Shown: positions 49,864-61,969, numbered from the stretch's first letter. The stretch is 64,000 nt of DNA from Schistosoma mansoni (GCF_000237925.1 NC_031502.1:19218909-19282908); one strand, 5' to 3'. The notes: generated from the sequence alone by a model not told the origin. Program-made: numbers and translations.

Positions 49864-52221
49864 CTTCGTAGATGGTAGAGATAAAAAATGATGTTTGGAT
49901 TACCACCAATACAAGATTTAATATAAATTATTATCTCTAAGATTGAGACTGAATACCTCATAAGACAGTAGGCCTCTATCTTGAGAAGCTGAAATCAATT
50001 ACAAACGATAAGTATGAAGGAAAGTTTGTCTTCTAGAAAAAACAACCCAAGGATGTAGATATTTGCTATTATACTTTGTGACTAGAATGTTAATCATTAT
50101 CCTTAGTAGTCGAAGAAAGAATTTATAAAATACCGGTTATTTGAGAAATAAAGAAAATGTTAAATATCATTTACAAATGAATAAGGTCAATGAAAGTTGA
50201 AACCTATGATCACGATCAACCGAAGCAATATATTACAAACGAGACTAATTGACACAACATAATCAAACAGCTAATCACTTTGGAATTTTATGATACACTA
50301 ACATTTATAATCATATGTAATAGATATTTAGTCATATCAATATTTCACTAATTATTCACTTACGTTAAACTGTCGAACATTTTTGCACAACGAATTGAAT
50401 AGGTTTCTAATTCCTTACCTTTTATCTTGAGATGAAGGTTTTTAATTCAGGTGGATGAAAGCTCTGCAACTAAGCCATCCAGCTCAGTGAGCGAAACTCC
50501 ACCTAAATCATTTATTTTGCTGAAGAAATTATGCTGGTTTACAAAAGCCACTAATATTCGTAGTGGACAAACAGAACTCGAAAAGTTATGTTTTGTAATT
50601 GGAAACATGATCTCTTACAGGGTTTTATACAAATTGAATTTAAATTTGTGTTGAAAGTCAGTTGCATTCACAGTAATTGCTTAATAACGTACCACTTACC
50701 CTATAAAGAACAGGATAAATTCTTATATCCTACTATAGTCTATATACTCTTGAAAATGGTAATTCGACTTCGTCGTAAAGCCTCAACTAACTGACAGATA
50801 CTATCAAGAATATGTTCTTATGTATTTGCAACTAGTTTTACTGAGGAATATATTATTCCTGATATTTTCGGCAGAGAAATCTGACTTAAATACTAAGATT
50901 TGACCCTAACTTTTTCATCATTACATTTGTGTTTCTCAACCAGCAAACTCAAACATGATTTTGTAACGTGACTGACCTAGATTGTATATGTATATTAATT
51001 GCCTACAACATTATTTAATTGAAAACAAAGCCTGTTTATCTAAATAAGTTTTATGTTCATCGATACATAACTTGATCCTGAAGTAAAAATGAGTTTGGAG
51101 TTTTGAAAAAGAGGATACTTGCTTACTAGATATTCTCATGTTGTTCATTTTTTAAATTTTATGTTTACCAATCACAAATTCATAGGATTTGAACATTCTC
51201 TATTCATCACTCTACCTAGATAAATCTTGCTAGTTGCATGGATGTGGAATCCAATGGAAAATTAGATGACTGGATAGTAAAAACTAAACTGAATCTATTC
51301 ATGAAATGATACTGTATCCACTACTGTAGTGAACAGAACACTGGTTGGGACAATCGAATGTATTCAAGCAAAAATTACAGACTATCTCAGTAAATTCTGA
51401 AAACCATACAATGGACAGTTAATTTGCAAATTAACAACCAATAGTCTCGATCTTCACTGTTTCTTCTCTAATTCCATTGTTCGTGCATTTTCCTACCGAT
51501 TGCGCTTCGTTTCAGTTCTTTCCTCATCGGTCTTCTGCCAAAATACATTCTATGTCTGACCAACACCATATACTATTCATATGGATATAAGTAGACCACA
51601 CCACACTACTACTAGCTTCGAAATGAAGATGATAATCGAGATATTACTGGGATTTCCTTTTTAACCTACGACAACTCAAAACTTCTTCTGTGTAAAATGT
51701 AAATATGGATGACTTTGTAAAAATTATCTAGAAAATGAAAAAAAACAATAAATAACTAAACCCACTAACTTAATAAGTATAAAGTCGTAATAATTAGCTT
51801 ACATAAATTTTCTTCAGTTAAGGCTAGTTTTCCATAAGAAAATTAATGAAACTCAATATGTGTAACGCTACTAACCTAACTATAGCAAAATAAATCACCT
51901 TATGCATTGGTCTATAATGTTCAGCTTTCATTTCCATTTAATGATATTACTAGTAATTTATTTCACCTAGAAAAGCAAAAGATTTAAACCATCGCGTTGT
52001 TATCGTCATTGATATTTATCAAAGAACTTTAGTTAGTGTTCCGGTATACATTTAAAGGGAATTGGAATTTATCACATCCCAAACCAAGGTACATTTTAAT
52101 ATATTGTACATGACAAATGAATTTAGGATTCAATGTTCATACTTACTTCTATGAATATCTAAACACTTGTTTTGTTCGAACGGTTAATAAATTTATATAA
52201 CTGCTGAATATATGATTTAAA

Positions 52222-52309
52222 AGTTGAATTCATGAATCAATTAAAGCTAGACCACCACTGAGGACCCGGAAGCACTGGACGGCCGTTTCGTCCTATTGTA
52301 GGACTACTC
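52222..52309 (-). repeat. Family B inverted arm, cut by gap 3
   Basis: Reverse complement of the family B 3' half: GAATCAATTAAAGCTAGACC, then CACTGGACGGCCGTTTCGTCC and part of the ribozyme box. The sequence enters gap 3 inside the box, at what would be CTGAG(T)AG. GAAAC, GTC and CAGTGC are intact. Confidence 0.85.
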
Positions 52310-52509
52310 NNNNNNNNNNNNNNNNNNNNNNNNNNNNNNNNNNNNNNNNNNNNNNNNNNNNNNNNNNNNNNNNNNNNNNNNNNNNNNNNNNNNNNNNNNN
52401 NNNNNNNNNNNNNNNNNNNNNNNNNNNNNNNNNNNNNNNNNNNNNNNNNNNNNNNNNNNNNNNNNNNNNNNNNNNNNNNNNNNNNNNNNNNNNNNNNNNN
52501 NNNNNNNNN
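52310..52509. other. Assembly gap 3 (200 N)
   Basis: Exactly 200 N, a placeholder. Its left flank is a minus-strand family B arm and its right flank contains plus-strand family B tail and head, so it sits in an inverted repeat. Confidence 1.
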
Positions 52510-52700
52510 CTCCAGGAAATACCTCTCAACCATAAAATTACTAAAATCTCCACAAAACCCTTTCTTATAATGATCATATGCTCACTAGTGACTGGCTCCA
52601 AGAGGTATTTCCTGGAGTTCTAGTGAGAAGCAGTGACCAGTGGGGTTCAACCGGGTATGCTGTGAGATAGTAACTCACTGAAGACAATGGTGGACGGTCA
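52510..52700 (+). repeat. Family B tail followed by head
   Basis: A 3' tail (CCATAAAATTACTAAAATCT, then CACAAAACCC) runs directly into a head (GATCATATGCTCACTAGTGA). The first bases, CTCCAGGAAATACCTCT (52510-52526), are the exact reverse complement of 52602-52618 in the head. The tRNA-like and ribozyme parts are missing after the head. Confidence 0.75.
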
Positions 52701-53237
52701 TTTAATTTTTGTTTAGCCGAAATATTCTTACGCTTCAAAAAGCCTCAGTGGGTGAACATTGCACACAACTAATTGAAACAACTTATATACAGGTAATATC
52801 GATTGCGTTCAGCTTCATTAACATTTTCGAATTGGAGATGTGGTTTAATTCTGTAGGCTAGTAAAAATTCAAAAAACAATGAAAAAAATAATTCAAGACT
52901 TTGCATATAAAAGTTACTCAATAAATTCAATCATGTGTTGTTTTTATTTCCTAATAAGTATGTTCTACATCTTATTTACTTTTTCCGGATTTATACTACA
53001 CTACTTTTTACTACCAAGTAGTATAAGTATATTTTGAATTATTCCATTTCCCAGGTATTTCTGAGTATCCATTTTCCCTATGTGTTTAACATCAGGTTAT
53101 CCCACTATTCAGTATTTAAGAATTTATTATTCTTCATTGTGAGCAATAGAGTAGTATAGTGTTTTTGTGGCAAACTTTTTCACGACAGGCTAAATAAATC
53201 AATTTCAGAAGAGATCCTTAAGAAGTATAGTTGAACT

Positions 53238-53253
53238 GTAGACTATCTTCAAC
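53238..53253. repeat. Target-site duplication, left copy
   Basis: GTAGACTATCTTCAAC, repeated with one mismatch at 56467-56482 (GTAGACTATCCTCAAC), flanking the RTE LINE exactly. Confidence 0.85.
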
Positions 53254-56200
53254 TCCAACTGGAACCCCTCTGGGGGTTACTGACGATCCCGAACCCGAAT
53301 AAGAGGGAAGGGTTGTGCATGGGGTTAGCGACCCCATCCCGTAGAAAACTAACTTGCCAAAAAAACGCCAACCAGAAAAATTATTCAAATCATTTAAACT
53401 GTGCTCTGAGTGTCAGAAGGTCTTCATTTAGAAGAGTTATGACGCCTTATGGTAAAAGCCGAGTTCCTTCGGAAGTCACGAGGTTGATGCCCCTTCTGAC
53501 AACCATAGAAACCATTTATCTAGGTACATGGAATGTTCGTACGATGTGAGAGACTGGGAAAGTCACTCAAGTTGCTGCAGAAATGAAAAGATGCAACCTA
53601 GAGGTGCTTGGAATCAGTGAAACACATTGGACGCAGGTTGGACAACAAAGACTAGCTTCATGGGAACTTCTGTTATACTCCGGTCACGAAGAAGAAAATG
53701 CCCCACATACACAAGGAGTGGCATTGATGCTGTCCAGAAAAGCACAAAATGCACTTATAGGACGGGAATCTCATGGACCAAGGATCATCAAAGCCTCCTT
53801 CAAAACAAAGAGAGGGCATTACAATGAACGTCATCCAATGCTATGCGCCTACCAACGACTACGATGAAGACGCTAAAGACCAATTCTGCGATAGACTGCA
53901 GTCAATCGTCGGGAAGTGCTCAACAAAGGGCCTGACCATTCTAATGAAAGATTTAAATGCCAAGGTTGGAATGGACAACAGTGGATATAAAGACATCATA
54001 AGACGACATGGACTTGGAGAAAGGAACGAAAATGGTGAGAGATTTGCAAACCTATGTGCCTTCAAAAAACTGGTCATAAGTGGCACCATATTTCCACACA
54101 AATGCATACACAGAGTCACATAGATTTCACTGGATCACACTACACAGAACCAAATCGACCATATCTGCATCAACATAAAGTTCAGAAGGATGATGGAAGA
54201 CATGAGAACCAAGAGAGGAGCTGATATAGCCTCAGATCATCATTTGCTGGTCGTCAAGATGACATTAAAACTTGAGAAGCATTGAACAACGGGGCGAACA
54301 ACTTCGCAAAAGTTTAATACGACCTTTCTTCGAGACACTGACAGACTCAATAAATTCAAGAGAGACCTCAACAACAAGTTCCATGCCTTTCATGATCTAC
54401 TCAATGGAGAGGGAACTACCATGACGAACAACTGGAAAGAGATCAAGGAGGCAATCATTTCAACATATCATGAGGTTCTGGGCCACAAGAAGCACCATCA
54501 CGAGGAATGAATCACTGTTTATACACTAGATAAGATTGAAGAAAGGAGGAACAAGAAGGCAGCAATCAATATCAGCCGAACAAGAGCAGAAAAAACCAAA
54601 GCACAAGCCGAATACACAGAAGTAAACAAGCAATTGACAAGGAGCATCAGAACTGATAAACGTAAATATGTGGAAGACTTAGCAATGACGGCAGAAAAAG
54701 CTGCAAGAGAGGGAAACACGAGACAACTGTATGATACAACAAAGAAACTTGCTGGAAATTACCGTAAACCAGAAAGACCAGTGAAAAGCAAGGAAGGCAA
54801 AGTAATCATCAACATTGAAGAACAACAAAACAAGAAGATAGAACACTTCAAAGAACTCTTGAATTGACCAGCTCCACTGAACCCACCCAACATAGAATCA
54901 GCACTCACAAACCTCCCAATCCACGTTGGCCCACCAACAATTGAAGAGATCAACATGGCCACCAAACAAATCAAGAGAGGCAAGGCAGCGGGACCAGACA
55001 ACATTCCAGCAGAGGCACTGAAAGTAGGTGTAGCAGCAACTGCAAAGATACCCCACATTTTCTTCAGCAAGATTTGGGATGAAGAACAAGTACCAACAGA
55101 CTGGAAAGAAGTACTTCTGATCAAGATACTAAAGACAGGAGATCTCACCAAGTGTGATAACTACAGTCACATCACTCTTCTCTCAGTACCAGGAAAAGTC
55201 TTCAACAGGGTATTGTTAAACAGAATGACTGACTCCGTAGACGCCCAGCCTCGAGATCAACAGGCTGGATTCCGTAAGGATTGATCGTGTGCAGACCATA
55301 TCGCAACACTGTGGATCATTGTGGAACAATCGATTGAATGGAATTCATCACTCTACATCAACTTCATTGACTACGAAAAGGCATTTGATAGTGTGGACAG
55401 GACAACACTATGGAGGCTTCTTCGACACTACGGCGTACCTGAGAGGATAGTCAATATCATACGGAATTCCTATGATGGATTTAACTGCAAAATCGTTCAC
55501 GGAGGACAACTCACCGACTCATTCGAGGTAAAGACCGGTGTTGGGCAAGGTTGCTTACTCTCACTCTTTCTCTTTCTCCTAATGATCGACTGGATCATGA
55601 AGACGTCAACATCTGGAGGGAAGCACGGGATACAGTGGACAGCTATAACGCAGCTGGACGATTTAGACTTCGCAGATGGTCTGGCTCTTCTATCACACAC
55701 GCAACAACAAATACAGGAGAAGACGACCAGTGTAGCAGCAGCCTCAGCAACAGTAGTTCTCAACATACACAAAGGGAAAAGCAAGATTCTCCGATACAAC
55801 ACAACATGCATCAATCGAATCACACTTGACGGAGAAGCTTTCGAGGATGTAAAAACTTTTACATATCTGGGGAGCAACATTGATGAACACGGTGGATCTG
55901 ATGAAGATGTGAAGACGCGGATCGGCAAAACAAGAGCAACATGTCTACAGTTGAAGGACATCTAGAACTCAAAATAACTGTCACCCAACACCAAGATCAG
56001 AATTTTCAATACAAATGTCAAGACAGTTCTACTGTATGGGGCGGAAACTTGGAGAACTACGAAAGTCATCATCCAGAAGATACAGGTGTTTATTAACAGT
56101 TGTCTACGCAAGATACTTCGGATCCGCTGGCCAGGCACTATCAGCAACAATCTACTGTGGGGGAGAACAAACCAGATTTCAGTGGAGGAAGAAATCAGGA

Positions 56201-56466
56201 GGAAGCGCTGGAAGTGGATAGGACATGCATTGAGGAAATCACCCAACTGCGTCACAAGGTAAGCCATAACCTGGAATCCTGAAGGCCAGAGCAGGGAAGG
56301 AAGACCAAAGAACACATTACGCCGAGAAATGGAGACAGACATGAGAAGAATGAACAAAAGTTGGATAGAACTAGAAAAGAAGGCCCAGGACAGAGTGGGT
56401 TGGAGAATGCTAATCGGCGGCCTATGCTCCATTGGGAGTAACAGGCGTAAGTAAGTAAGTAAGTAA
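53254..56466 (+). mobile_element. RTE-clade LINE (SR2/SR3/Perere-3 kin), near full length, inactive
   Basis: A 3.2-kb element between two 16-bp target-site copies, ending in five GTAA units. The single RTE reading frame can be followed in pieces. Endonuclease: YLGTWNVRTM, LGISETHW, YAPTND, LNAKVG, and SDHHLLV near 54.23 kb. Linker. Reverse transcriptase from about 54.95 kb: AAGPDNIPAEALK, QAGFRKD, YEKAFDSVDR, GVGQGC, a FADG box, TYLGSN. Breaks: TGA for a Trp codon (53547), a frameshift near 53.82 kb, TAG at about 54121, TGA at about 54284, TGA at about 54865 and 55282 where relatives have CGA (Arg), and TAG at about 55963. The catalytic box FADG replaces FADD. No autonomous activity is expected. 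It is probably middle-aged, given the well kept duplication. Confidence 0.93.
56447..56466 (+). repeat. (GTAA)5 tail of the RTE element
   Basis: Five tandem GTAA units at the 3' end, the short-repeat tail typical of RTE elements, in place of poly(A). Confidence 0.9.
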
Positions 56467-56482
56467 GTAGACTATCCTCAAC
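56467..56482. repeat. Target-site duplication, right copy
   Basis: Right partner of 53238-53253, 15 of 16 bases identical. Confidence 0.85.
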
Positions 56483-59400
56483 AGAAAAATTAAGGACTGA
56501 AAGGAAGCCAAATAGATGATATGACAGGCCAGAATAATAGTCAGCCAATTTAAATCATCGTTCAATGATTACTTTCCATAATACAGCATTGAATACCACA
56601 TTTGAGTAATATTGATGGCAAGTGTTGAGGAAATTAAAGAAACGAGGTAGATATGCAGCTGAAAATGTCACAAAATACATGAAATTTCTGAAATTCCATA
56701 TGTTAAGTAGTTGGAAGTAATCTGAGGATAATGTTAGCTGGCGGTCGCCAGGAAGTTATATCTCTAATCTTTAGATGAGCGGTACTTCTTGATGGATTCG
56801 GGAGTAAAGTATAGAAAGCCATAGAATACGTACAAATTGTCAACCATAGTTCTAGTTATTATTGGGTACCACCATAATTTAAACAAGCAATACTAATTAA
56901 TGAAAAAAGACAAGAAACGGAATTTTAAAGCAAATCAGTAGTGAACATAAATTCCAGATTACCTAAGAAAAAACTAAATTTCATCAAATATACGTCTTTG
57001 AATATCATTAACATACCATATTTTTGGGCTTAAAAAAATTTCAGACGATTTTTCAAACTAAAGGAGTTACTTCAGCAGTGTGAAAAGTATGTATAGTAAA
57101 GTGGATTTTGATATTATCATAAAGACCTCCATTTAGTTTCTAGTTTATGGTTATCTCCAACCAATCATTTTTAGAAGCAGTTTGTCATCATACGGTTTAT
57201 AAAAGAGAATCCAATCAGTCCGAAAGCAGAATATGTTTGTATTTAGTAAAGAATTGAAATGCTCATCAGTAGTAGACTAGCTGCGAGGGAAAAATATATG
57301 CCTTAACTCCATCCAACATATTGGCTTCGATTCCAGAGGAATGGTGTGATCAAAAATCTATTTAAAAAACTATTTTGTCAATATTGCATCATTGGCATCA
57401 TTCAGTGAAACAGCCTTGTGATGTTGTTGAGTTAATTAGGTATATTGTTGTCGTAAAGTATTTGGTTGTTACTGGTCAAGATGGTAGAAAATACTAAAAG
57501 AAGACAAGGGTTAAAAATAAGAAAAACAAATCATCACATCCTGAATCTAAAAACTGAAAATGATTTTACCTTGAAAGTGAGATATGAATGACCATCACCT
57601 TTTAAACTTATGGATTAAGTGTGTGCATAAAGTTTAAGCTCCTTTGCTTTTGATCCAATAATGATATTTTTGTAAACTTGAGTTTTGTTGAATTAAAGAT
57701 TCTCTAAAAGTTGTCAAGAAGTATAAACATGAACCTTTTTTTCTATTACTTCAGTTTAGATAATCTTACACATACGTTTAAATGATGGATATTTGGTTAC
57801 ATAGCCAAAGAAGAACTTGAAAGTCCCCTTTTTAAATTGATAAGTATTTCAACTACAAGAAAATAGTTTATCGTCTGATTAAGCCATCTTTTATATGGTA
57901 TACATTTTAGTAGTTCATTGTTTTGATTATTTCATTACTGTTTGCGATTAGAACGTACAGATACAGTTCCACGTCATTTGTATTACATTCACATTTGCTT
58001 GATAGCATCTTCATTAATTCCTTGAAGAAGGAGAACTATCTTCATTGAGCCATTTTGCAGAATAAAGTTTTTGACCATATTTTTTTTTTGAAAACTTGAG
58101 TAAAAACTGCTTTAATTTTTATTTCCGTACAAGACGATGGAAATTTTTCAGTACAATTTTCATAGTTACGGTCAAACTAATATTTATGAATTAGGAGGAT
58201 AAACTGACCCACACTATTAAATTATTTAAAGACATTTAAACTACTTAAGTTTGAAGTAAATGAAAATCTGTCACCCAGAACATCAATCTCCTGTTTTGAA
58301 AACATCGCTACCAGGCGTGTTACCATTCAAAAGGTCAGGATGTATAAGGATGAGTCGGATACTATTAGCTTTACATGAACATTAAGATTATATCATTTTA
58401 ATTAAGCGAATGAGTTAGCCAAGCGGAAAACACTTAATTTGGAACATCTATGGACAAATATGTTAAATACTTTCTTGAGAACAATTCTAGCAGGTAAAGA
58501 AAAAGTACTAAAAGTTTAGTATTCAATGACTTCTCCACTTTTACTTCGTAGTGTTTGTTTACATTTAATTGTACAGCTCAAAAACGAAAACGTCTATTAA
58601 CAAATGTATTGCCATAATACCTATCAGTAACATCGAACTAAACATTCCTCAAAGAATTGAAAATTTTGGTTGAGTTTATTTATGCCTGATTTGATTTTGG
58701 ATTATAGGTACCCATTTAAAATACAAGTGTATCACAAAAAGGATGTCTGAATATGAGAATTCACAGTTCCTATTCTATAATAAACACAAAGTGTAATTCA
58801 GTTAAATAACAATATTATTGATTTCATAAGCACTTAACAGATACGGAACTTTCATATTGATTCATTCCTCGTAACACATCATGTCTGTTAGACACGACAG
58901 ACGAAAAAATATAAGTAAAAACTTAAACTTCGTTATAATTAAAAAAGAAAACCAAATTGTGAGCAGAAGCGAAAGAACAAATTTAAAACAATGAAGGCTT
59001 TCGAGTGAACGTGTGCTTATTTGTTGTCGTGGCATATTGCTGAAATAAGCTCCACAAACAGATATCAATAAAAATTGAGAGATTACAACACAAAATAACA
59101 AAACTGGATTTATAAACGAGGGCAGTGAGAAAAAAGCATATTTGCAAAAGAGGGCGAGATACACAAACACTTTTACAACGTACCTCTATTATTAGGTTAA
59201 AAGAACAACAAAATAGAAAAGAAAAACAAACAAAAACCTGTGTAGTTCATAATAAAAAAAACGGATTGTGATCGAAGGAAAGAAGTGGAAAATAATAATA
59301 GTTCCAAGTGGTCTAATAGTATCGTGCTCACCACAAGAACTGAAGGTCTGATTTCAACCTTATGAGGAATCACGATTTCTCATCGTCGATGAGCCTCGAA

Positions 59401-61439
59401 CAAGGGTGAAACACGTATTCAATGATCGATATTCTTAGATAGTCCCCTAACCCTGAACTAATTCCTCAATTGAAACTATTTTCAAACAACACTGATATTA
59501 GTAATAATCAATATATTTTTATCATATATTTGCTTTACACTTGAGAAACAAAAGACGGTGAGATCGCGGAAACCGAAGTGAATACCAAATATCTACAATT
59601 CCCAATTTTTAATGTGTCCAGATGTTAATTAAATTATTGGAAGTACAATCAAATGGAGTGATTAAGAGAACAGTTTTTAAGAATAAACTAATCAGTAGAA
59701 ATTAACAAGGTTCTAATAAGTAGTACTATAGGTGCAAATGATGAAAAAGATAAAGAACAAAAGACGATTAGTATAACAGATTTGATCGATGCATTGAAAT
59801 AAAAAAATAAACGTATAGGATAATAAGTTTTCTGCAACCAACCAGTTTCCCCCATCATAATGATTGGGTCATAGAATTATGCAGATATAACCAAACTACT
59901 TAATAATTAGCTAGTAATATTACACAAATACACAAATTCAGAGAACAGTGGAAAAATCTAGAAATAAACAAAATCAGTAATGGGTGTTACCACGAGAGTG
60001 ACGTATCTGTTCTGTGCTCTTTAGATCTTTCAAGTGTTTCAACATAGATCTGTCTAGTGGGAAAAAGTATTTTCAGAATGTGTGAACTAACAAAGTGAAC
60101 AGGCTTATAAACTTCATTTTGATGGAATGAGCTTTTTATATTTGAAATAGTTGGGGTTCATAACACTTAACGACAGTGAAAAAGGTAAACAAATAATTTC
60201 AGTGATAAAATCGGTGAACTGCAAAGTTTAAGGATAGAAGTCACCTGGAAAAATGAAGATTACAAACTGCTTACCACATCTGGACATTGTAGTTCGAGTC
60301 TATAAATAAAGAACCATGAATGTCATCCACAAACTCTTATTAACTAGGAGTCTCAGATAGAAACAAAACAAACATTTTCAGGTCATAAACGATTTCGAAA
60401 CTCTTCAAGAAAACACTTGATTTCGGAGACTTGAACAATTCGTTTACTCTTCATGAGTGTGAATATCCCTCTTCTGCCGTATATCTGACATAACGATTGA
60501 TCGTTTGGCTCAAGTTAAAGAGATTAATAAAGAAGTGTCCATTGGAAGTTAGTTATTGGACGACCGAAGTAAATTATGGGGTGAAACCAGACTACCTATT
60601 GGAATATAGTACTGAGGTTAAGTTCAGGCCAGGGATCATGATAAATGCCGATACCCGACACGTAGTTAAATGCATCAAAGAACTCCAGTGATGGAACACA
60701 TTCCCAATCATATCAGCTAGCTATCTGTGTGTCAATCCTTGGGTGCACCATTTGTCCATGATGATGCAGGTGTGTGTATGTGTAGATAAACCTACCACTT
60801 CTCTCGTCTATGTCAACTAAATAAGAAATTCTTAGATTCCCCTTCAATCTACGAGGTGTGAACTAACTAGGTCTCAATACAATGGAGTACTTTCAGGTGT
60901 GCCCTCAACGAGCAGTACAGACTTATTAACGTAAAAAGATGATCTTAAGAATTTCTAACCATAAATTGTTGATAGATGTCTACGCCGATTTCATACCAAA
61001 ACGTCTAACAAATCAACTTGACGATCTATATTCCCAACTATGAATTGTTTAGAAGATAAATTGGGAATCGGGAACAAGTCCCAGCTGATATGCATTATGT
61101 TGGTGCAAAAATAAATGGACATGAAAAATAATATCAGGTTCCCTCTCTGTTGTCACGTTCACTATAAATTAAACAATGGTTGGATTACAGACCCAACGTA
61201 AATCAGAGAGTGACCTTGGATAGATTGGAAACAAATCGAAGAAAATATCTAGTAGTTGCTAGCATTCAGAGCTTTATCGATTGAAGTCAGTCATTGAAAT
61301 CTCGATGTTCTGTTAGTTGGTGTGGATAAATATAACTCAAATGAAGTATAATAGTAATCGACCCTTTCACTGGTGAACGAACATCGCAACCGATTACCTC
61401 GAATGTATTAATCATAACATAGTCAAGTATTCAATATAT
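56483..61439. other. Interval with no supported gene
   Basis: About 5 kb of AT-rich DNA. A minus-strand 102-codon frame at 58862-59170 is hydrophobic and unrecognised. A 64-codon plus frame at 60497-60691 lies in a slightly GC-richer patch (60.5-61.4 kb), which may be an old decayed insertion I cannot name. A possible SINE relic at 59.3 kb is listed separately. Confidence 0.45.
59315..59440 (+). repeat. Possible fourth tRNA-SINE with hammerhead-like 3' part
   Basis: AGTGGTCTAATAGTATCGTGCTC resembles a tRNA A-box region and GAAGGTCTGATTTCAACC a decayed B-box region, followed by CATCGTCGATGAGCCT, AAGGGTGAAACACGT and ATTC. This has the order box, stem-loop II, GAAAC, helix III of a hammerhead, with CGATGAG in place of CTGATGAG. 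One diverged copy only, so the call is tentative. Confidence 0.4.
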
Positions 61440-61445
61440 TTTATT
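61440..61445 (-). promoter_or_regulatory. Candidate poly(A) signal
   Basis: AATAAA on the minus strand 120 bases beyond the stop of the minus-strand sulfotransferase exon, supporting a terminal exon. Confidence 0.45.
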
Positions 61446-61564
61446 TTTCAATATGATTACATAACACATCGACAGTCACAGAATGTAATGGAACCAAATC
61501 TAAACGAATAGATGCAAATAACGTGGCAGAATATTGATCAGTGTGAAATAGGTACGATGGTGGT

Positions 61565-61969
61565 TTAATGATCAACTTTTTGAGAAAAATGTGGACGATG
61601 CAGTGGGATCATTGACAACACCATCTCATAAATTACCTCACCGTAACGCATGCATATAATGCCAGTGAACATCGGTATTAGTAAATATCGACATATGCAC
61701 AGAAAGCGATTAATCCACCGACCAGGACGTTGTAGTTTATTAATTGACTGGATCATTGTGCTTCTTTCGTTTAAATGTGGATATGGTATATCCGATGGTG
61801 GAATAGGGAAGCCTAAGAATTCACACAATGGTTTCCAACCTTGACTTGAGTCGAATACTAATAGACGATCAGAAGGAATACTTTTAATAACCTCTTCATT
61901 CCAATCAGTATAGACATTTTTCAACTGTTCATCGGTCGCTTTGTAAAAACATCTTCCTAAAGTCTGCTT
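61565..61969 (-). CDS. SULT-OR-like sulfotransferase, C-terminal exon
   Basis: Open from a minus-strand acceptor (CACTACTGCTAAG, with a second AG three bases on) to TAA, about 134 codons. It begins KQTLGRCFYKATDEQLKNVY. The block NEEVIKSIPSDRLLVF, then QGWKPLCEFLGFPIP and PYPHLNE, matches the C-terminal part of schistosome SULT-OR and related P-loop sulfotransferases, which move sulfate from PAPS to small acceptors. A hydrophobic stretch (FLCICRYLLIPMFTGIICM) near the end could be a membrane anchor, which SULT-OR itself lacks. The P-loop half is not found between here and the plus-strand gene at 62.5 kb, so upstream exons lie beyond, overlapping that gene, or the locus is a relic. No break is visible within the exon. 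Confidence 0.8.
   Translation of the reverse strand, partial: KQTLGRCFYKATDEQLKNVYTDWNEEVIKSIPSDRLLVFDSSQGWKPLCEFLGFPIPPSDIPYPHLNERSTMIQSINKLQRPGRWINRFLCICRYLLIPMFTGIICMRYGEVIYEMVLSMIPLHRPHFSQKVDH

Larger units (their letters stand above)
42141..53237. other. Repeat-rich interval upstream of the ETS exons
   Basis: Probably 5' introns of the ETS gene or intergenic DNA. Listed separately: family C at 43.1-43.7, family B at 44.5-44.85, a microsatellite with a family B fragment at 45.25-45.33, a coding-like segment at 45.9, a hairpin at 46.16, a family C-like relic at 46.6, and inverted family B pieces at 52.2-52.7 kb. A Pointed domain was looked for in the minus-strand translations and not found. 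Nothing else is supported between 46.8 and 52.2 kb. Confidence 0.5.

Noticed and set aside
55497-56548. Minus-strand frames of 98-156 codons over the LINE
   Set aside because: They are antisense shadows of the RTE reverse transcriptase and 3' region.
58862-59170. 102-codon hydrophobic minus-strand frame
   Set aside because: Leu/Phe-rich composition is what A-rich DNA gives on its antisense strand; no promoter, splice or family signal.
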